The position numbers and the translations under genes were made by a program. A DNA stretch of 64,000 bases from JAJXWB01 sp046349085 (GTDB lineage: Bacteria > Pseudomonadota > Alphaproteobacteria > Rhizobiales > Beijerinckiaceae), in contig JAXMDA010000004.1 in NCBI GenBank assembly GCA_046349085.1, positions 248,001 through 312,000 on the forward strand, in the 5' to 3' direction. Positions 50,256 through 58,805 of the stretch are shown one piece after another. Below the pieces are notes generated by a model. That model did no database searches and had not been told where the DNA came from. It was given only the letters and a program-made list of their open reading frames with translations. Within the stretch, counting starts at the first letter, position 1, and each line of letters begins with the position of its first letter.

Positions 50256-51416
50256 ATGGACCTGGGCGAGGCAGGGGCTACGGCCGACGAGGGGGCGACG
50301 GCCGTTTCTGAATCAGCCGCGCCCTCCCGCGACATTCGCAAGACCGGCATCGACCCGAATTTCTGGTATCCGCTCGCGCGCTCCGCCGAGGTGAAGCAGG
50401 GCAAGGCCTTCGCCTGCGCCTTCGCGGGCGAACCCATCGTGCTGGCGCGCGGCAAGGGCGGCGAGGTCTTTGCGCTCGAGGACCGCTGCGCGCATCGGCA
50501 GGTGCCGTTGTCGAACGGCGTCGTCGACGGCGACAATCTGCGCTGCGGCTATCACGGCTGGTCTTTCGACCGTCAGGGCAAATGCGTCTCCCTGCCCTAC
50601 GCCAAGGGTTCGGTCGAAGGCCCGCGCGGCGTGCGCGCCTATCCCTGCCGCGAGCGCTATGGGCTGGTTTTCGTCTTCCCGGGCGATGCCGAAAAGGCTG
50701 AAGCCACGCCCTTCCCCGAAATCCCCTCGGCGGAGAACGCGGCCTACAAGACCCGCTATCTCAACCGCCGCGCGAAGTGCCACTATTCGTTCATGCACGA
50801 GAACCTGATGGACATGAACCATCAGTTCCTGCACCGCAAATTGATGGGGTCGATCAAGACCTTCTTTCTGGGCGCCTCATCCGGCCCCAACTGGGCGGAA
50901 GCGATCTACGCCTTCCGCCGCGTGGCCGGGCGGCAGCACATCGGCGAAAAACTGATCCTCGGGCGCGGCGGGCCGATCTGGAAGGCGGAATTCTGGAAGA
51001 AGCGTCCGCCTCTGCCGCCGGAAATCGCCAACACGCCGCCGCAAGGCGCGCGCGACCGCATGGTCATCCGCACCGACTATCCCTACCAGACGCTGCGCTT
51101 CTTCACCGGCGCCAACGAAGCGCCCGCGCTGGACCTGTGGATCTGCTACATCCCGGTCGACCGGGCGCAGAAGGTCAACCATACGTTCGGGATGATCATG
51201 GTGCGGCGGCCCACGAGCAAGGCCTTCCTGCTCGACGCCGCCTGGCCGGCCATCGTCTGGTTCACCAACGGCATTTTCGACGAAGACAAGTGGATCTGCG
51301 AGCTGGAGCAGGCTGCGTTCGATGCGCAGGGGGAAGACCGCAATCAGGAGGTCTTTCCGGCGATCCGCAACGTGCGGCGGGTGCTGGTGGAAAACGGGGT
51401 GGGGCTGGGGGCGTAG
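50256..51416 (+). CDS. Rieske-type oxygenase, large (alpha) subunit
   Basis: This 386-aa protein has a Rieske 2Fe-2S domain with Cys78/His80 (CAHRQVP) and Cys97/His100 (CGYHGW). A catalytic domain follows, with the mononuclear-iron motif ENLMDMNHQFLHRK supplying His189 and His193 and the bridging Asp186. It is a ring-hydroxylating or demethylating oxygenase of the alpha-only (PobA/VanA-like) type; reductase and beta subunit genes are not present nearby. The substrate is open. Mid-gene segments (RQHIGEKLILGRGGPIWKAEFW) give no clear clue. Confidence 0.87.
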   Translation: MDLGEAGATADEGATAVSESAAPSRDIRKTGIDPNFWYPLARSAEVKQGKAFACAFAGEPIVLARGKGGEVFALEDRCAHRQVPLSNGVVDGDNLRCGYHGWSFDRQGKCVSLPYAKGSVEGPRGVRAYPCRERYGLVFVFPGDAEKAEATPFPEIPSAENAAYKTRYLNRRAKCHYSFMHENLMDMNHQFLHRKLMGSIKTFFLGASSGPNWAEAIYAFRRVAGRQHIGEKLILGRGGPIWKAEFWKKRPPLPPEIANTPPQGARDRMVIRTDYPYQTLRFFTGANEAPALDLWICYIPVDRAQKVNHTFGMIMVRRPTSKAFLLDAAWPAIVWFTNGIFDEDKWICELEQAAFDAQGEDRNQEVFPAIRNVRRVLVENGVGLGA

Positions 51417-51733
51417 GGCCGCGGCGCCGTCGTTGCGAGGAACGCAGGCGAAATTGGCGAAGCCGATTCTGCCGTGGCGACGAAGCAATCCAGCCGCAAG
51501 CTGCCGTTCAGCGTCAGCAATGGGCAGATGGCAATCGTTCCGTAGTGGCCGAGCCCCTTCGAATTGCTGACCGCAGCCGCCAGTTTATTGGCATTTCGGG
51601 TCACACGCGGGGGTAGTTCATCGCGTTCTAGGCTGCAAGAATGGCGGCTATTGACAGGCGTCAATGCCTGGAGGCACGAGGTTGCCAGTAAATCGTAACG
51701 CTCACGCTTGACTGCCCAACCGGAGTGAACTCC
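51417..51733. other. Intergenic region with a family C repeat
   Basis: 317 bp without a gene. 51429-51492 (GTCGTTGCGAGGAACGC ... GACGAAGCAATCCAGC) is a dispersed intergenic repeat related, in inverted orientation, to 54396-54423. GGAG at 51722-51725 is the ribosome site for the sulfatase. Confidence 0.55.
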
Positions 51734-54190
51734 ATGCCTCGAATAGCGTCGACTGTCGCGCTTCGCCTCCCGACCTCGCTGATGATGGCGCTACTCGCGA
51801 CAACCGCGCCCGTCGTTGCGCAGCAGGCGGCGCCCCCCGCTGTCGTGCTCCCGACCGATCGTACAGTGCTGCCCATTCCGGAACCTCAGTATCCGCACAG
51901 CACGGTGCTTGACGCGCGCAATGCCGTTCCGCCGCCGCGGTTTGAGGTCAGGGCGCCAGCGAAGGCGCCCAACGTCCTCATTCTGCTGATCGACGACATG
52001 GGCTTCGGCCAGTCGAGCGCCTTTGGCGGACCTATCCGCATGCCGACGGCGGAGCAGCTCGCCAACGAGGGGCTGCGCTACAACGAGTTTCATACGACCG
52101 CGCTGTCCTCGCCGACCCGTTCGGCGCTGCTCACGGGCCGGAACCATCACACGAACAATTTCGGCTCTGTCGTAGAGACGGCCACGAGCTTCCCTGGGCA
52201 AACCGCGCAACGACCCAACAGCGTCGCCTCGGTCGCCGAAATGCTACGGTTGAATGGCTACAGCACTGCGGCCTTCGGCAAGTCGCACGAAACCGCCGCC
52301 TGGGAGGTCAGCCCCTCCGGCCCAACCGACCGCTGGCCGACCCGTCAGGGCTTCGACAAATTTTATGGCTTCGTCGGCGGAGAAACGAACCACTGGGCGC
52401 CGCTGATCTATGACGGCATGACGCAAGTGGAGCCCCCGAAGGATCCGAACTACCACTTCATGACGGACATGACCGACCAGGCGATCAAATGGGTCCAGTA
52501 CCAGAAGTCGCTGACGCCGGATAAGCCGTTCTTCATGTACTTCGCGCCCGGCGCCACCCACGCGCCGCATCATGTGCCGAAGAGCTGGATCGCCAAGTAC
52601 AAGGGCAAGTTCGACCAGGGATGGGACAAGGTTCGCGAGGAGACGCTGGCCCGCCAGATCAAGTTGGGCGTAGTGCCTCCTGATACGAAGCTCGCGCCGA
52701 AGCCCGAAGCCATCAAGGATTGGGCGGCGCTAACCGCGGATGAGAAGAAGCTGTTTGCCCGCCAGATGGAAGTCTTCGCAGGCTTCGGCGAATACACGGA
52801 TACGGAGATCGGCCGCCTCGTCGGAGCCATCAAGGCCACCGGTCAGCTCGACAATACGCTGATCTTCTACATCGTTGGCGACAACGGCGCGAGCGCCGAA
52901 GGAGGAATGAACGGTCTCTTCAACGAGATGACTTACTTCAATGGCGTGCAGGAGACCGTCCAGGACATTCTCAAGCACTACGACGAGCTGGGTGGTCCGT
53001 CCACATATCCGCATTACGCGGCGGGATGGGCAGTCGCCGGAGGCACCCCCTTCCAGTGGACGAAACAGGTCGCCTCGAACTATGGCGGCACGCGCAATCC
53101 GATGATCGTCCATTGGCCCAAGGGCATCGCGGCAAAGGGCGAGGTGCGTTCGCAATGGCACCATGTCGTCGACGTCGCGCCGACGATTCTGGAAGCGGCG
53201 GGCCTGCCTGAACCCAAGAGTGTGAACGGGACAGCGCAGACGCCGATGGAAGGCGGCAGTTTCGCCTACACGTTCGCGGACCCCAAGGCGGCAAGCAGGC
53301 ACACGACGCAGTATTTCGAAATATTCGGCAACCGCGCCATCTACAGCGATGGCTGGCTCGCCGGCGCCCTTCACCGGATACCGTGGGAGTTCAAGCCCCG
53401 GGCGACGTTCGAAAATGACCAGTGGGAACTCTACGACACGCGGTCGGACTTCAGCCTGACGAACGACCTCGCGGCAAAGAACCCCGACAAGCTGAAACAG
53501 CTGCAGGAAGTCTTTTTGCAGGAAGCGGTCAAATACCAGGCCCTGCCGCTCGATGACCGGCTTCTGGAGCGGGTGAACGCCGCCCTCGTCGGACGCCCGG
53601 ACCTTATGGCCGGCCGCACCACGCTGACGGTTCACGAGGGAATGGTGGGGATGTCCGAAAACGTCTTCATCAACGTGAAGAACCGGTCGCACACAATCAC
53701 CGCCGAGGTTGAAATACCGAAGCAGGGGGCGAACGGCGTTATCCTGGCCCAGGCCGGACGCTTCGGCGGCTGGAGCCTGTACATCAAGGATGGCAAGCCG
53801 ACTTACACCTACAATTTCGTTGGCTTGCAGCGCTACCGCGTGACGTCCAAGCAGACGCTTCCGCCGGGCAAGTCCACGATCCGCTTCGAGTTCGCATATG
53901 ATGGCGGCGGCGTCGGCAAGGGGGGCATGGGAACGCTCTTTGTCAACGACAAGGAGGTTGCCTCCGGCCGGATCGACAAGACCCAGTGCTGCGCATTCTC
54001 CGCAGACGAAGGGGCTGACGTGGGCATGGACGAAGGGACGCCGGTCGACGAAGCCTACAAGGTCCCATTCAAGTTCAACGGCAAGATCGCCAAGGTTACG
54101 ATCGACCTGAAGGACATGAAGAAAGCGGACAGCGACGACGCCGAAAGATCTCGCAAGGCGGCTGCGTTGAAGAAGGGATTGTCCGACTAG
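51734..54190 (+). CDS. Large periplasmic sulfatase-family protein with Ser in place of the CxPxR Cys
   Basis: This 818-aa protein has a signal peptide (about 1-30, TTAPVVAQQ) and the alkaline-phosphatase-fold sulfatase domain: metal Asp87/Asp88 in LLIDDMGFGQ, GDNGASAEGG and HVVDVAPTILEAAG. A C-terminal beta-domain follows. The signature CxPxR, whose Cys is matured to formylglycine, reads S125-S-P-T-R followed by SALLTGRNHH. Ser-type sulfatases exist but depend on the radical-SAM anSME maturase. Otherwise the enzyme may be unmodified, acting as a phosphodiesterase or phosphonate hydrolase, or be inactive. ATG 51734 follows GGAG; a GTG at 51725 is in frame. It stands alone with no sulfatase-modifying gene nearby. 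Confidence 0.85.
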   Translation: MPRIASTVALRLPTSLMMALLATTAPVVAQQAAPPAVVLPTDRTVLPIPEPQYPHSTVLDARNAVPPPRFEVRAPAKAPNVLILLIDDMGFGQSSAFGGPIRMPTAEQLANEGLRYNEFHTTALSSPTRSALLTGRNHHTNNFGSVVETATSFPGQTAQRPNSVASVAEMLRLNGYSTAAFGKSHETAAWEVSPSGPTDRWPTRQGFDKFYGFVGGETNHWAPLIYDGMTQVEPPKDPNYHFMTDMTDQAIKWVQYQKSLTPDKPFFMYFAPGATHAPHHVPKSWIAKYKGKFDQGWDKVREETLARQIKLGVVPPDTKLAPKPEAIKDWAALTADEKKLFARQMEVFAGFGEYTDTEIGRLVGAIKATGQLDNTLIFYIVGDNGASAEGGMNGLFNEMTYFNGVQETVQDILKHYDELGGPSTYPHYAAGWAVAGGTPFQWTKQVASNYGGTRNPMIVHWPKGIAAKGEVRSQWHHVVDVAPTILEAAGLPEPKSVNGTAQTPMEGGSFAYTFADPKAASRHTTQYFEIFGNRAIYSDGWLAGALHRIPWEFKPRATFENDQWELYDTRSDFSLTNDLAAKNPDKLKQLQEVFLQEAVKYQALPLDDRLLERVNAALVGRPDLMAGRTTLTVHEGMVGMSENVFINVKNRSHTITAEVEIPKQGANGVILAQAGRFGGWSLYIKDGKPTYTYNFVGLQRYRVTSKQTLPPGKSTIRFEFAYDGGGVGKGGMGTLFVNDKEVASGRIDKTQCCAFSADEGADVGMDEGTPVDEAYKVPFKFNGKIAKVTIDLKDMKKADSDDAERSRKAAALKKGLSD

Positions 54191-54395
54191 GACTGATTGG
54201 GGATGCAAATCTATACGGGCGTCGTTGCGGCGCCCGTATGGCTTTCCGGGACAGACAAGTCGTCGCCCCGCGAGTTCAGGTAGTCGACTGCAGGGTCCGC
54301 TTTCGGTCGATAGCGGCTGGGGCCCCCGGCCGACGACCGGACATTGATTGCCGCGTCGGTCGAGTTTTCCGCCAACCGCCCCAGTCCCGGTGGAT

Positions 54396-54423
54396 GGATT
54401 GCTTCGCTGCGCGCGCAATGACG
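54396..54423. repeat. Family C intergenic repeat, short copy
   Basis: GGATTGCTTCGCTGCGCGCGCAATGACG is the common GGATTGCTTCGC...GCAATGACG element, related in inverted orientation to 51429-51492. It lies in the 470-bp gap before ilvI, upstream of the leader promoter; 54191-54395 holds nothing else I can name. Confidence 0.6.
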
Positions 54424-54452
54424 GCCAGCCTCGCGATCCACCGCCCCTCCCC

Positions 54453-54481
54453 TTGACCCCGCGCGTCCCATCCGCTACCAA
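54453..54481 (+). promoter_or_regulatory. Likely promoter of the ilv leader and operon
   Basis: TTGACC (54453-54458) and TACCAA (54476-54481) are 17 bp apart and would start transcription about 20-25 bp before the leader peptide ATG at 54510. Confidence 0.45.
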
Positions 54482-54509
54482 ACCCGCCGATCAACGCATC
54501 GGCGGAACC

Positions 54510-54560
54510 ATGCGCAAGAGCCTTATCGTATCGCGAGCGCCTGAGACGGAGCGGGACTGA
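54510..54560 (+). CDS. ilv leader peptide MRKSLIVSRAPETERD
   Basis: This 16-codon frame has GGCGGAA just before the ATG. Codons 5-7 are CTT ATC GTA, that is Leu-Ile-Val in a row, using CTT and GTA, which are uncommon in this GC-rich genome. The stop at 54558-54560 is followed 31 bp later by a terminator and then ilvI. This is the classical layout of ribosome-mediated attenuation: shortage of a branched-chain aminoacyl-tRNA stalls the ribosome on the LIV codons and prevents the terminator from forming. Leader peptides of this type have been predicted for alphaproteobacterial ilv operons. Confidence 0.75.
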   Translation: MRKSLIVSRAPETERD

Positions 54561-54591
54561 ACCCCGACCCTCCGCCGACGGCGCTCATTCC

Positions 54592-54615
54592 AAGGTCCCT
54601 CAGGGGGCCTTTTTT
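54592..54615 (+). terminator. Attenuator terminator upstream of ilvI
   Basis: AAGGTCCC (54592-54599), loop TCAG, and GGGGCCTT pairing back with one T-G wobble, followed by a T6 tract (54610-54615). It lies between the leader peptide and ilvI, 45 bp before the ilvI start. Confidence 0.8.
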
Positions 54616-54660
54616 ATTGCCGAAAATTCCGCCAAAAGGACCGCAGTTTAGGAGATGGCC

Positions 54661-56421
54661 ATGTCGAGACAGATGACCGGCGCCGAAATGATCGTGGAAG
54701 CCCTGAAGGATCAGGGCGTGGATGTCATTTTCGGCTACCCCGGCGGCGCGGTCCTGCCCATCTACGACGCGCTCTTCCACCAGAACAAGGTGCGCCATGT
54801 GCTCGTGCGCCACGAGCAGGGCGCGGGCCACGCGGCCGAAGGCTACGCCCGCTCGACCGGCAAGGTCGGCGTGCTCTTGGTGACGTCCGGCCCCGGCGCG
54901 ACCAACGCCGTGACCGCGCTGACCGACGCGCTCATGGATTCCATTCCGCTGGTCTGCATCACCGGCCAGGTGCCGACGCATCTGATCGGCTCCGACGCCT
55001 TCCAGGAATGCGACACGGTCGGCATCACCCGCCACTGCACCAAGCACAATTATCTGGTGAAGCGCATCGAGGACCTGCCGCGCATCCTGCACGAGGCCTT
55101 CTACGTCGCCGCCAGCGGCCGGCCCGGCCCGGTCGTCATCGACGTGCCGAAGGACGTGCAGTTCGCCACCGGAACCTATCACTTCCCGCGCAACATCCAG
55201 CACAAGACCTACCAGCCGCAACTCAAGGGCGACCGCGCCAAGATCAAGCATGCCGTGGCCATGATGGCGGCCGCGAAGAAGCCGATCTTCTATACCGGCG
55301 GCGGCGTCATCAACTCGGGACCGGCGGCCTCGACGCTGCTGCGCGAACTGGTGAAGCTCACGGGCTTCCCGATCACCTCGACGCTGATGGGGCTCGGCGC
55401 CTATCCCGCGCCCGATCCGCAATGGGTCGGCATGCTCGGCATGCACGGCACCTACGAGGCCAACAACGCCATGCACGATTGCGATCTGATGATCTCGATC
55501 GGCGCGCGTTTCGACGACCGCATCACCGGCCGCCTCGACGCCTTCTCGCCGGGCTCGAAGAAGATCCACATCGACATCGACCCTTCCTCCATCAACAAGA
55601 ACGTGAAAGTCGATCTCGGCATCGTCGGCGATTGCGCGCATGTGCTGGAAGACATGGTGACGCTGTGGCGCTCTGAATCGATGCAGGCCGACAAGGCCGC
55701 GCTCGCCGCCTGGTGGAAGCAGATCGACAAGTGGCGCGCCCGCAAGTCGCTCGCCTTCCAGAACTCGACGCAGACGATCAAGCCGCAATACGCCATCCAG
55801 CGGCTCTACGAGCTGACCAAGGACCGCAAGACCTACATCACGACGGAAGTCGGCCAGCACCAGATGTGGGCGGCCCAGCACTATCACTTCACGGAGCCGA
55901 ACCGCTGGATGACGTCGGGCGGCCTCGGCACCATGGGCTATGGCCTGCCGGCCGCCGTCGGCGCGCAGATGGCCCATCCCGACGCGCTCGTCGTCGACAT
56001 CGCCGGCGAGGCCTCGATCCTGATGAACATCCAGGAATTGTCGACCGCCGTGCAGTTCCGCTGCCCGGTGAAGATCTTCATCCTCAACAACGAATACATG
56101 GGCATGGTGCGCCAGTGGCAGGAACTGCTGCATGGCGGGCGCTATTCGCATTCCTATTCGGACGCGCTGCCCGATTTCGTGAAGCTGGCCGAAGCCTACG
56201 GCGCGCACGGCATCCGCTGTTCGGACCCCGCCAAGCTCGACGACGCGATCAGGGAGATGATCGACACGCCGAATGTGGTGATCTTCGACTGCGTCGTCGA
56301 CAAGGCCGAGAACTGCCTGCCGATGATACCGTCGGGCAAGGCGCACAACGACATGATCCTGCCCGACGAGATCGACGACATCGGCTCGGTCATCGACGAC
56401 AAGGGGAAGATGCTCGTCTGA
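54661..56421 (+). CDS. ilvI: Acetolactate synthase large (catalytic) subunit
   Basis: This 586-aa thiamin-diphosphate enzyme has the catalytic Glu in VRHEQGAGHAAEGYAR, the FAD region (GLGAYPAPDPQWVGMLGMHG) and the C-terminal TPP motif (the GEASILMN and NNEYMGMVRQW region). It makes acetolactate and acetohydroxybutyrate in valine, leucine and isoleucine synthesis. ATG 54661 is favoured because AGGAG ends six bases before it; ATG 54655 is in frame but directly abuts the ribosome site. It is the first structural gene of the attenuated ilvI-ilvH-ilvC group. Confidence 0.96.
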   Translation: MSRQMTGAEMIVEALKDQGVDVIFGYPGGAVLPIYDALFHQNKVRHVLVRHEQGAGHAAEGYARSTGKVGVLLVTSGPGATNAVTALTDALMDSIPLVCITGQVPTHLIGSDAFQECDTVGITRHCTKHNYLVKRIEDLPRILHEAFYVAASGRPGPVVIDVPKDVQFATGTYHFPRNIQHKTYQPQLKGDRAKIKHAVAMMAAAKKPIFYTGGGVINSGPAASTLLRELVKLTGFPITSTLMGLGAYPAPDPQWVGMLGMHGTYEANNAMHDCDLMISIGARFDDRITGRLDAFSPGSKKIHIDIDPSSINKNVKVDLGIVGDCAHVLEDMVTLWRSESMQADKAALAAWWKQIDKWRARKSLAFQNSTQTIKPQYAIQRLYELTKDRKTYITTEVGQHQMWAAQHYHFTEPNRWMTSGGLGTMGYGLPAAVGAQMAHPDALVVDIAGEASILMNIQELSTAVQFRCPVKIFILNNEYMGMVRQWQELLHGGRYSHSYSDALPDFVKLAEAYGAHGIRCSDPAKLDDAIREMIDTPNVVIFDCVVDKAENCLPMIPSGKAHNDMILPDEIDDIGSVIDDKGKMLV

Positions 56422-56511
56422 AGTCGCAACGCGACTTCAGACCACACGCGACAGGCGGTCGCGCAGCGACCGCCGGAAACGCCCCGCCGCTACGACATTC
56501 AGGAAATCCTT

Positions 56512-57075
56512 ATGAACGCCGCCATTCCCACTCCCGCCTTCCCGCCCTCCCCCTATTCCTCGTCCATCGGCAAGTCGAACGTCGAGAGCCACACGCTCTC
56601 GGTCCTCGTCGACAACGAGCCCGGCGTTCTCGCGCGCGTCGTCGGCCTGTTCTCGGGCCGCGGCTACAATATCGAGAGCCTGACCGTCGCGGAGGTGGCG
56701 CATGGCGAGCACCTTTCGCGCATCACCGTCGTCACATCGGGCACGCCCGAGGTGATCGAGCAGATCACGCATCAGCTCGAGCGCATCGTGCCGATCCACA
56801 AGGTGATCGACCTCTCGCTGACCAAGCGTTCCATCGAGCGCGAGCTCGCCATGGTCAAGGTGCGCGGGCAGGGCGAGGCCCGCGTCGAGGCGCTGCGGCT
56901 CGCCGAAGCCTTCCGCGCCAAGGTGATCGACGCCACGACCGAGAGCTTCATCTTCGAGCTGACCGGCGCGACCAGCAAGATCGACGATTTCGTCGAGCTG
57001 ATGCGCCCGATCGGGCTGGTGGAAGTCTCCCGCACCGGCGTCGCCGCCATTTCGCGCGGGCCGGAGCCGATCTGA
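56512..57075 (+). CDS. ilvH: Acetolactate synthase small (regulatory) subunit
   Basis: This 187-aa protein has an N-terminal ACT domain (SHTLSVLVDNEPGVLARVVGLFSGRGYNIESLTVAE), which confers valine feedback, and the C-terminal ALS_ss domain (FRAKVIDATTESFIFELTGATSKIDDFVELM). It lies 90 bp after ilvI. The N-terminal 17 residues are Pro/Ser-rich and precede the conserved part. Confidence 0.96.
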   Translation: MNAAIPTPAFPPSPYSSSIGKSNVESHTLSVLVDNEPGVLARVVGLFSGRGYNIESLTVAEVAHGEHLSRITVVTSGTPEVIEQITHQLERIVPIHKVIDLSLTKRSIERELAMVKVRGQGEARVEALRLAEAFRAKVIDATTESFIFELTGATSKIDDFVELMRPIGLVEVSRTGVAAISRGPEPI

Positions 57076-57204
57076 GGCGCAACCCGGCTATGCGGGTCCG
57101 GTCCCGCGCCGGGGCTTGACCTTGCCCGTCCAAACCGTCACGAAGCGCCCGCACAACGGATTTTGCCGCCTGCGCGGCCGAAACACCCAAGGGGACCTGA
57201 GAAA

Positions 57205-58224
57205 ATGCGCGTCTATTACGATCGGGATGCCGACATCAATCTGATCAAGGGCAAGAAGGTGGCCGTCGTCGGCTACGGCTCGCAGGGCCATGCCCATGTG
57301 CTGAACATGCGCGATTCCGGCGTGAAGGACGTGGTCGTGGCGCTGCGCGCCGGCTCGGCCACCGCCAAGAAGGCGGAAGGCGAAGGCCTCAAGGTCATGA
57401 CCGTGGCGGACGCCGCCAAATGGGCCGACGTCGTCATGATGCTCACCCCGGACGAACTCCAGGCCGACATCTACCGCGACGAGCTCGCCCCCAACATGAA
57501 GAAGGGCGCGGCCCTCCTGTTCGCGCACGGCCTCAACGTGCACTTCAACCTGATCGAGCCGCGCAAGGACCTCGACGTCCTCATGGTCGCCCCCAAGGGT
57601 CCCGGCCACACGGTTCGTTCGGAATACAAGCGCGGCGGCGGCGTGCCCTGCCTGATCGCCATCCATCAGGACGCCTCGGGCAACGCCCATGACCTCGGCC
57701 TGTCCTACGCCTCGGCCATCGGCGGCGGCCGCGCCGGCATCATCGAGACCAACTTCAAGGAAGAATGCGAGACCGACCTGTTCGGCGAGCAGGTCGTCCT
57801 CTGCGGCGGCCTCGTCGAGCTGATCCGCGCCGGCTTCGAGACGCTGGTGGAAGCCGGCTACGCGCCGGAAATGGCCTATTTCGAGTGCCTGCACGAAGTG
57901 AAGCTGATCGTCGACCTCATCTACGAGGGCGGCATCGCCAACATGAACTACTCGATCTCCAACACCGCCGAATACGGCGAATACGTCACCGGCCCGCGCA
58001 TCATCACGCCGGAGACCAAGGCCGAGATGAAGCGCGTTCTGGCCGACATCCAGTCGGGCAAGTTCACGCGCGACTGGATGCTGGAGAACAAGGTCAACCA
58101 GACCTCGTTCAAGGCCACCCGCGCCAAGGCCGCGTCCCACGAGATCGAGGCGGTCGGCGAGAAGCTGCGCGCCATGATGCCCTGGATCGGCAAGAACAAG
58201 CTGGTCGACAAGGAAAAGAATTGA
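57205..58224 (+). CDS. ilvC: Ketol-acid reductoisomerase
   Basis: This 339-aa class I KARI begins MRVYYDRDADINLIKGKKVA, with the NADPH-binding GYGSQGHAHVLNMRDSG and the knotted C-terminal domain with metal-site acidic residues (FGEQVVLCGGLVELI; EIEAVGEKLR). It converts acetolactate to 2,3-dihydroxyisovalerate. ATG 57205 follows AGGGGA. A strong terminator comes 22 bp after the stop, closing the ilv region. Confidence 0.97.
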   Translation: MRVYYDRDADINLIKGKKVAVVGYGSQGHAHVLNMRDSGVKDVVVALRAGSATAKKAEGEGLKVMTVADAAKWADVVMMLTPDELQADIYRDELAPNMKKGAALLFAHGLNVHFNLIEPRKDLDVLMVAPKGPGHTVRSEYKRGGGVPCLIAIHQDASGNAHDLGLSYASAIGGGRAGIIETNFKEECETDLFGEQVVLCGGLVELIRAGFETLVEAGYAPEMAYFECLHEVKLIVDLIYEGGIANMNYSISNTAEYGEYVTGPRIITPETKAEMKRVLADIQSGKFTRDWMLENKVNQTSFKATRAKAASHEIEAVGEKLRAMMPWIGKNKLVDKEKN

Positions 58225-58245
58225 TCCCTTCGGATCGAACGAAAG

Positions 58246-58270
58246 AGCCCCCGGAGACGGGGGCTTTTTT
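58246..58270 (+). terminator. Terminator of ilvC
   Basis: AGCCCCCG-GAGA-CGGGGGCT with eight perfect pairs, then TTTTT. Confidence 0.95.
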
Positions 58271-58287
58271 GTTAGCGCTGGGCGCGT

Positions 58288-58704
58288 CTATCGCGCGCCC
58301 GTCAGCTTCTGCGCCGCCACATCGCGCAGCTTCTTCTTCGCCTGATCGGCGGCCATTCCCTTGGCGTCTTTCATGCCGATCCCCTTCAGCTTGCCGGCGG
58401 CGCCGAGCTTGCCCGCCGCGCCCAGCGCCTTGCCCGTGAGCTTCGGGTCCTTTATCGCCGTCTCCAGCGCCTTCTGCTTGGCGTAGTCGCCGGCCTTGCG
58501 CTTGATTGAGCCCGTCGCCTCCTTCATCGCCATGTCGCGCGCTGCGCCGGACATGGCGGAATTGCCGCCGACCAGTTTCGCGGCGGATCGTGCGGCCTGC
58601 GCCTTGCCGAGAATGTCGGCGCCGGGCAGCGACTGGGCGCTGGCGAGGGAGAACGGCGCAGCGACGAGAGCGACGCCAAGCGAGAAAGCGACGAGGGTTT
58701 TCAT
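58288..58704 (-). CDS. Small exported Ala/Lys-rich hypothetical protein
   Basis: This 138-aa protein has a signal peptide (MKTLVAFSLGVALVAAPFSLASAQ) and a mature part rich in Ala, Lys and Gly, with predicted helices and an internal repeat (KALGAAGKLGAAGKLKGIG). I know no family. ATG 58704 is set by the signal peptide; the frame is open beyond. It converges on ilvC. Confidence 0.65.
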   Translation of the reverse strand: MKTLVAFSLGVALVAAPFSLASAQSLPGADILGKAQAARSAAKLVGGNSAMSGAARDMAMKEATGSIKRKAGDYAKQKALETAIKDPKLTGKALGAAGKLGAAGKLKGIGMKDAKGMAADQAKKKLRDVAAQKLTGAR

Positions 58705-58805
58705 CTGGAGGTCCTGAGCGAGAGCACGGCCGGTCGGTTGGAGAGAATGCGCGTGCGCTGTAAACGTCGCTTTAACACTGTTCGCCCGCCCGGCCCGCCG
58801 CACCC

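Noticed and set aside
54523..56346. 607-codon minus-strand frame over ilvI
   Set aside because: Antisense shadow of a well-conserved gene; no recognisable motif.
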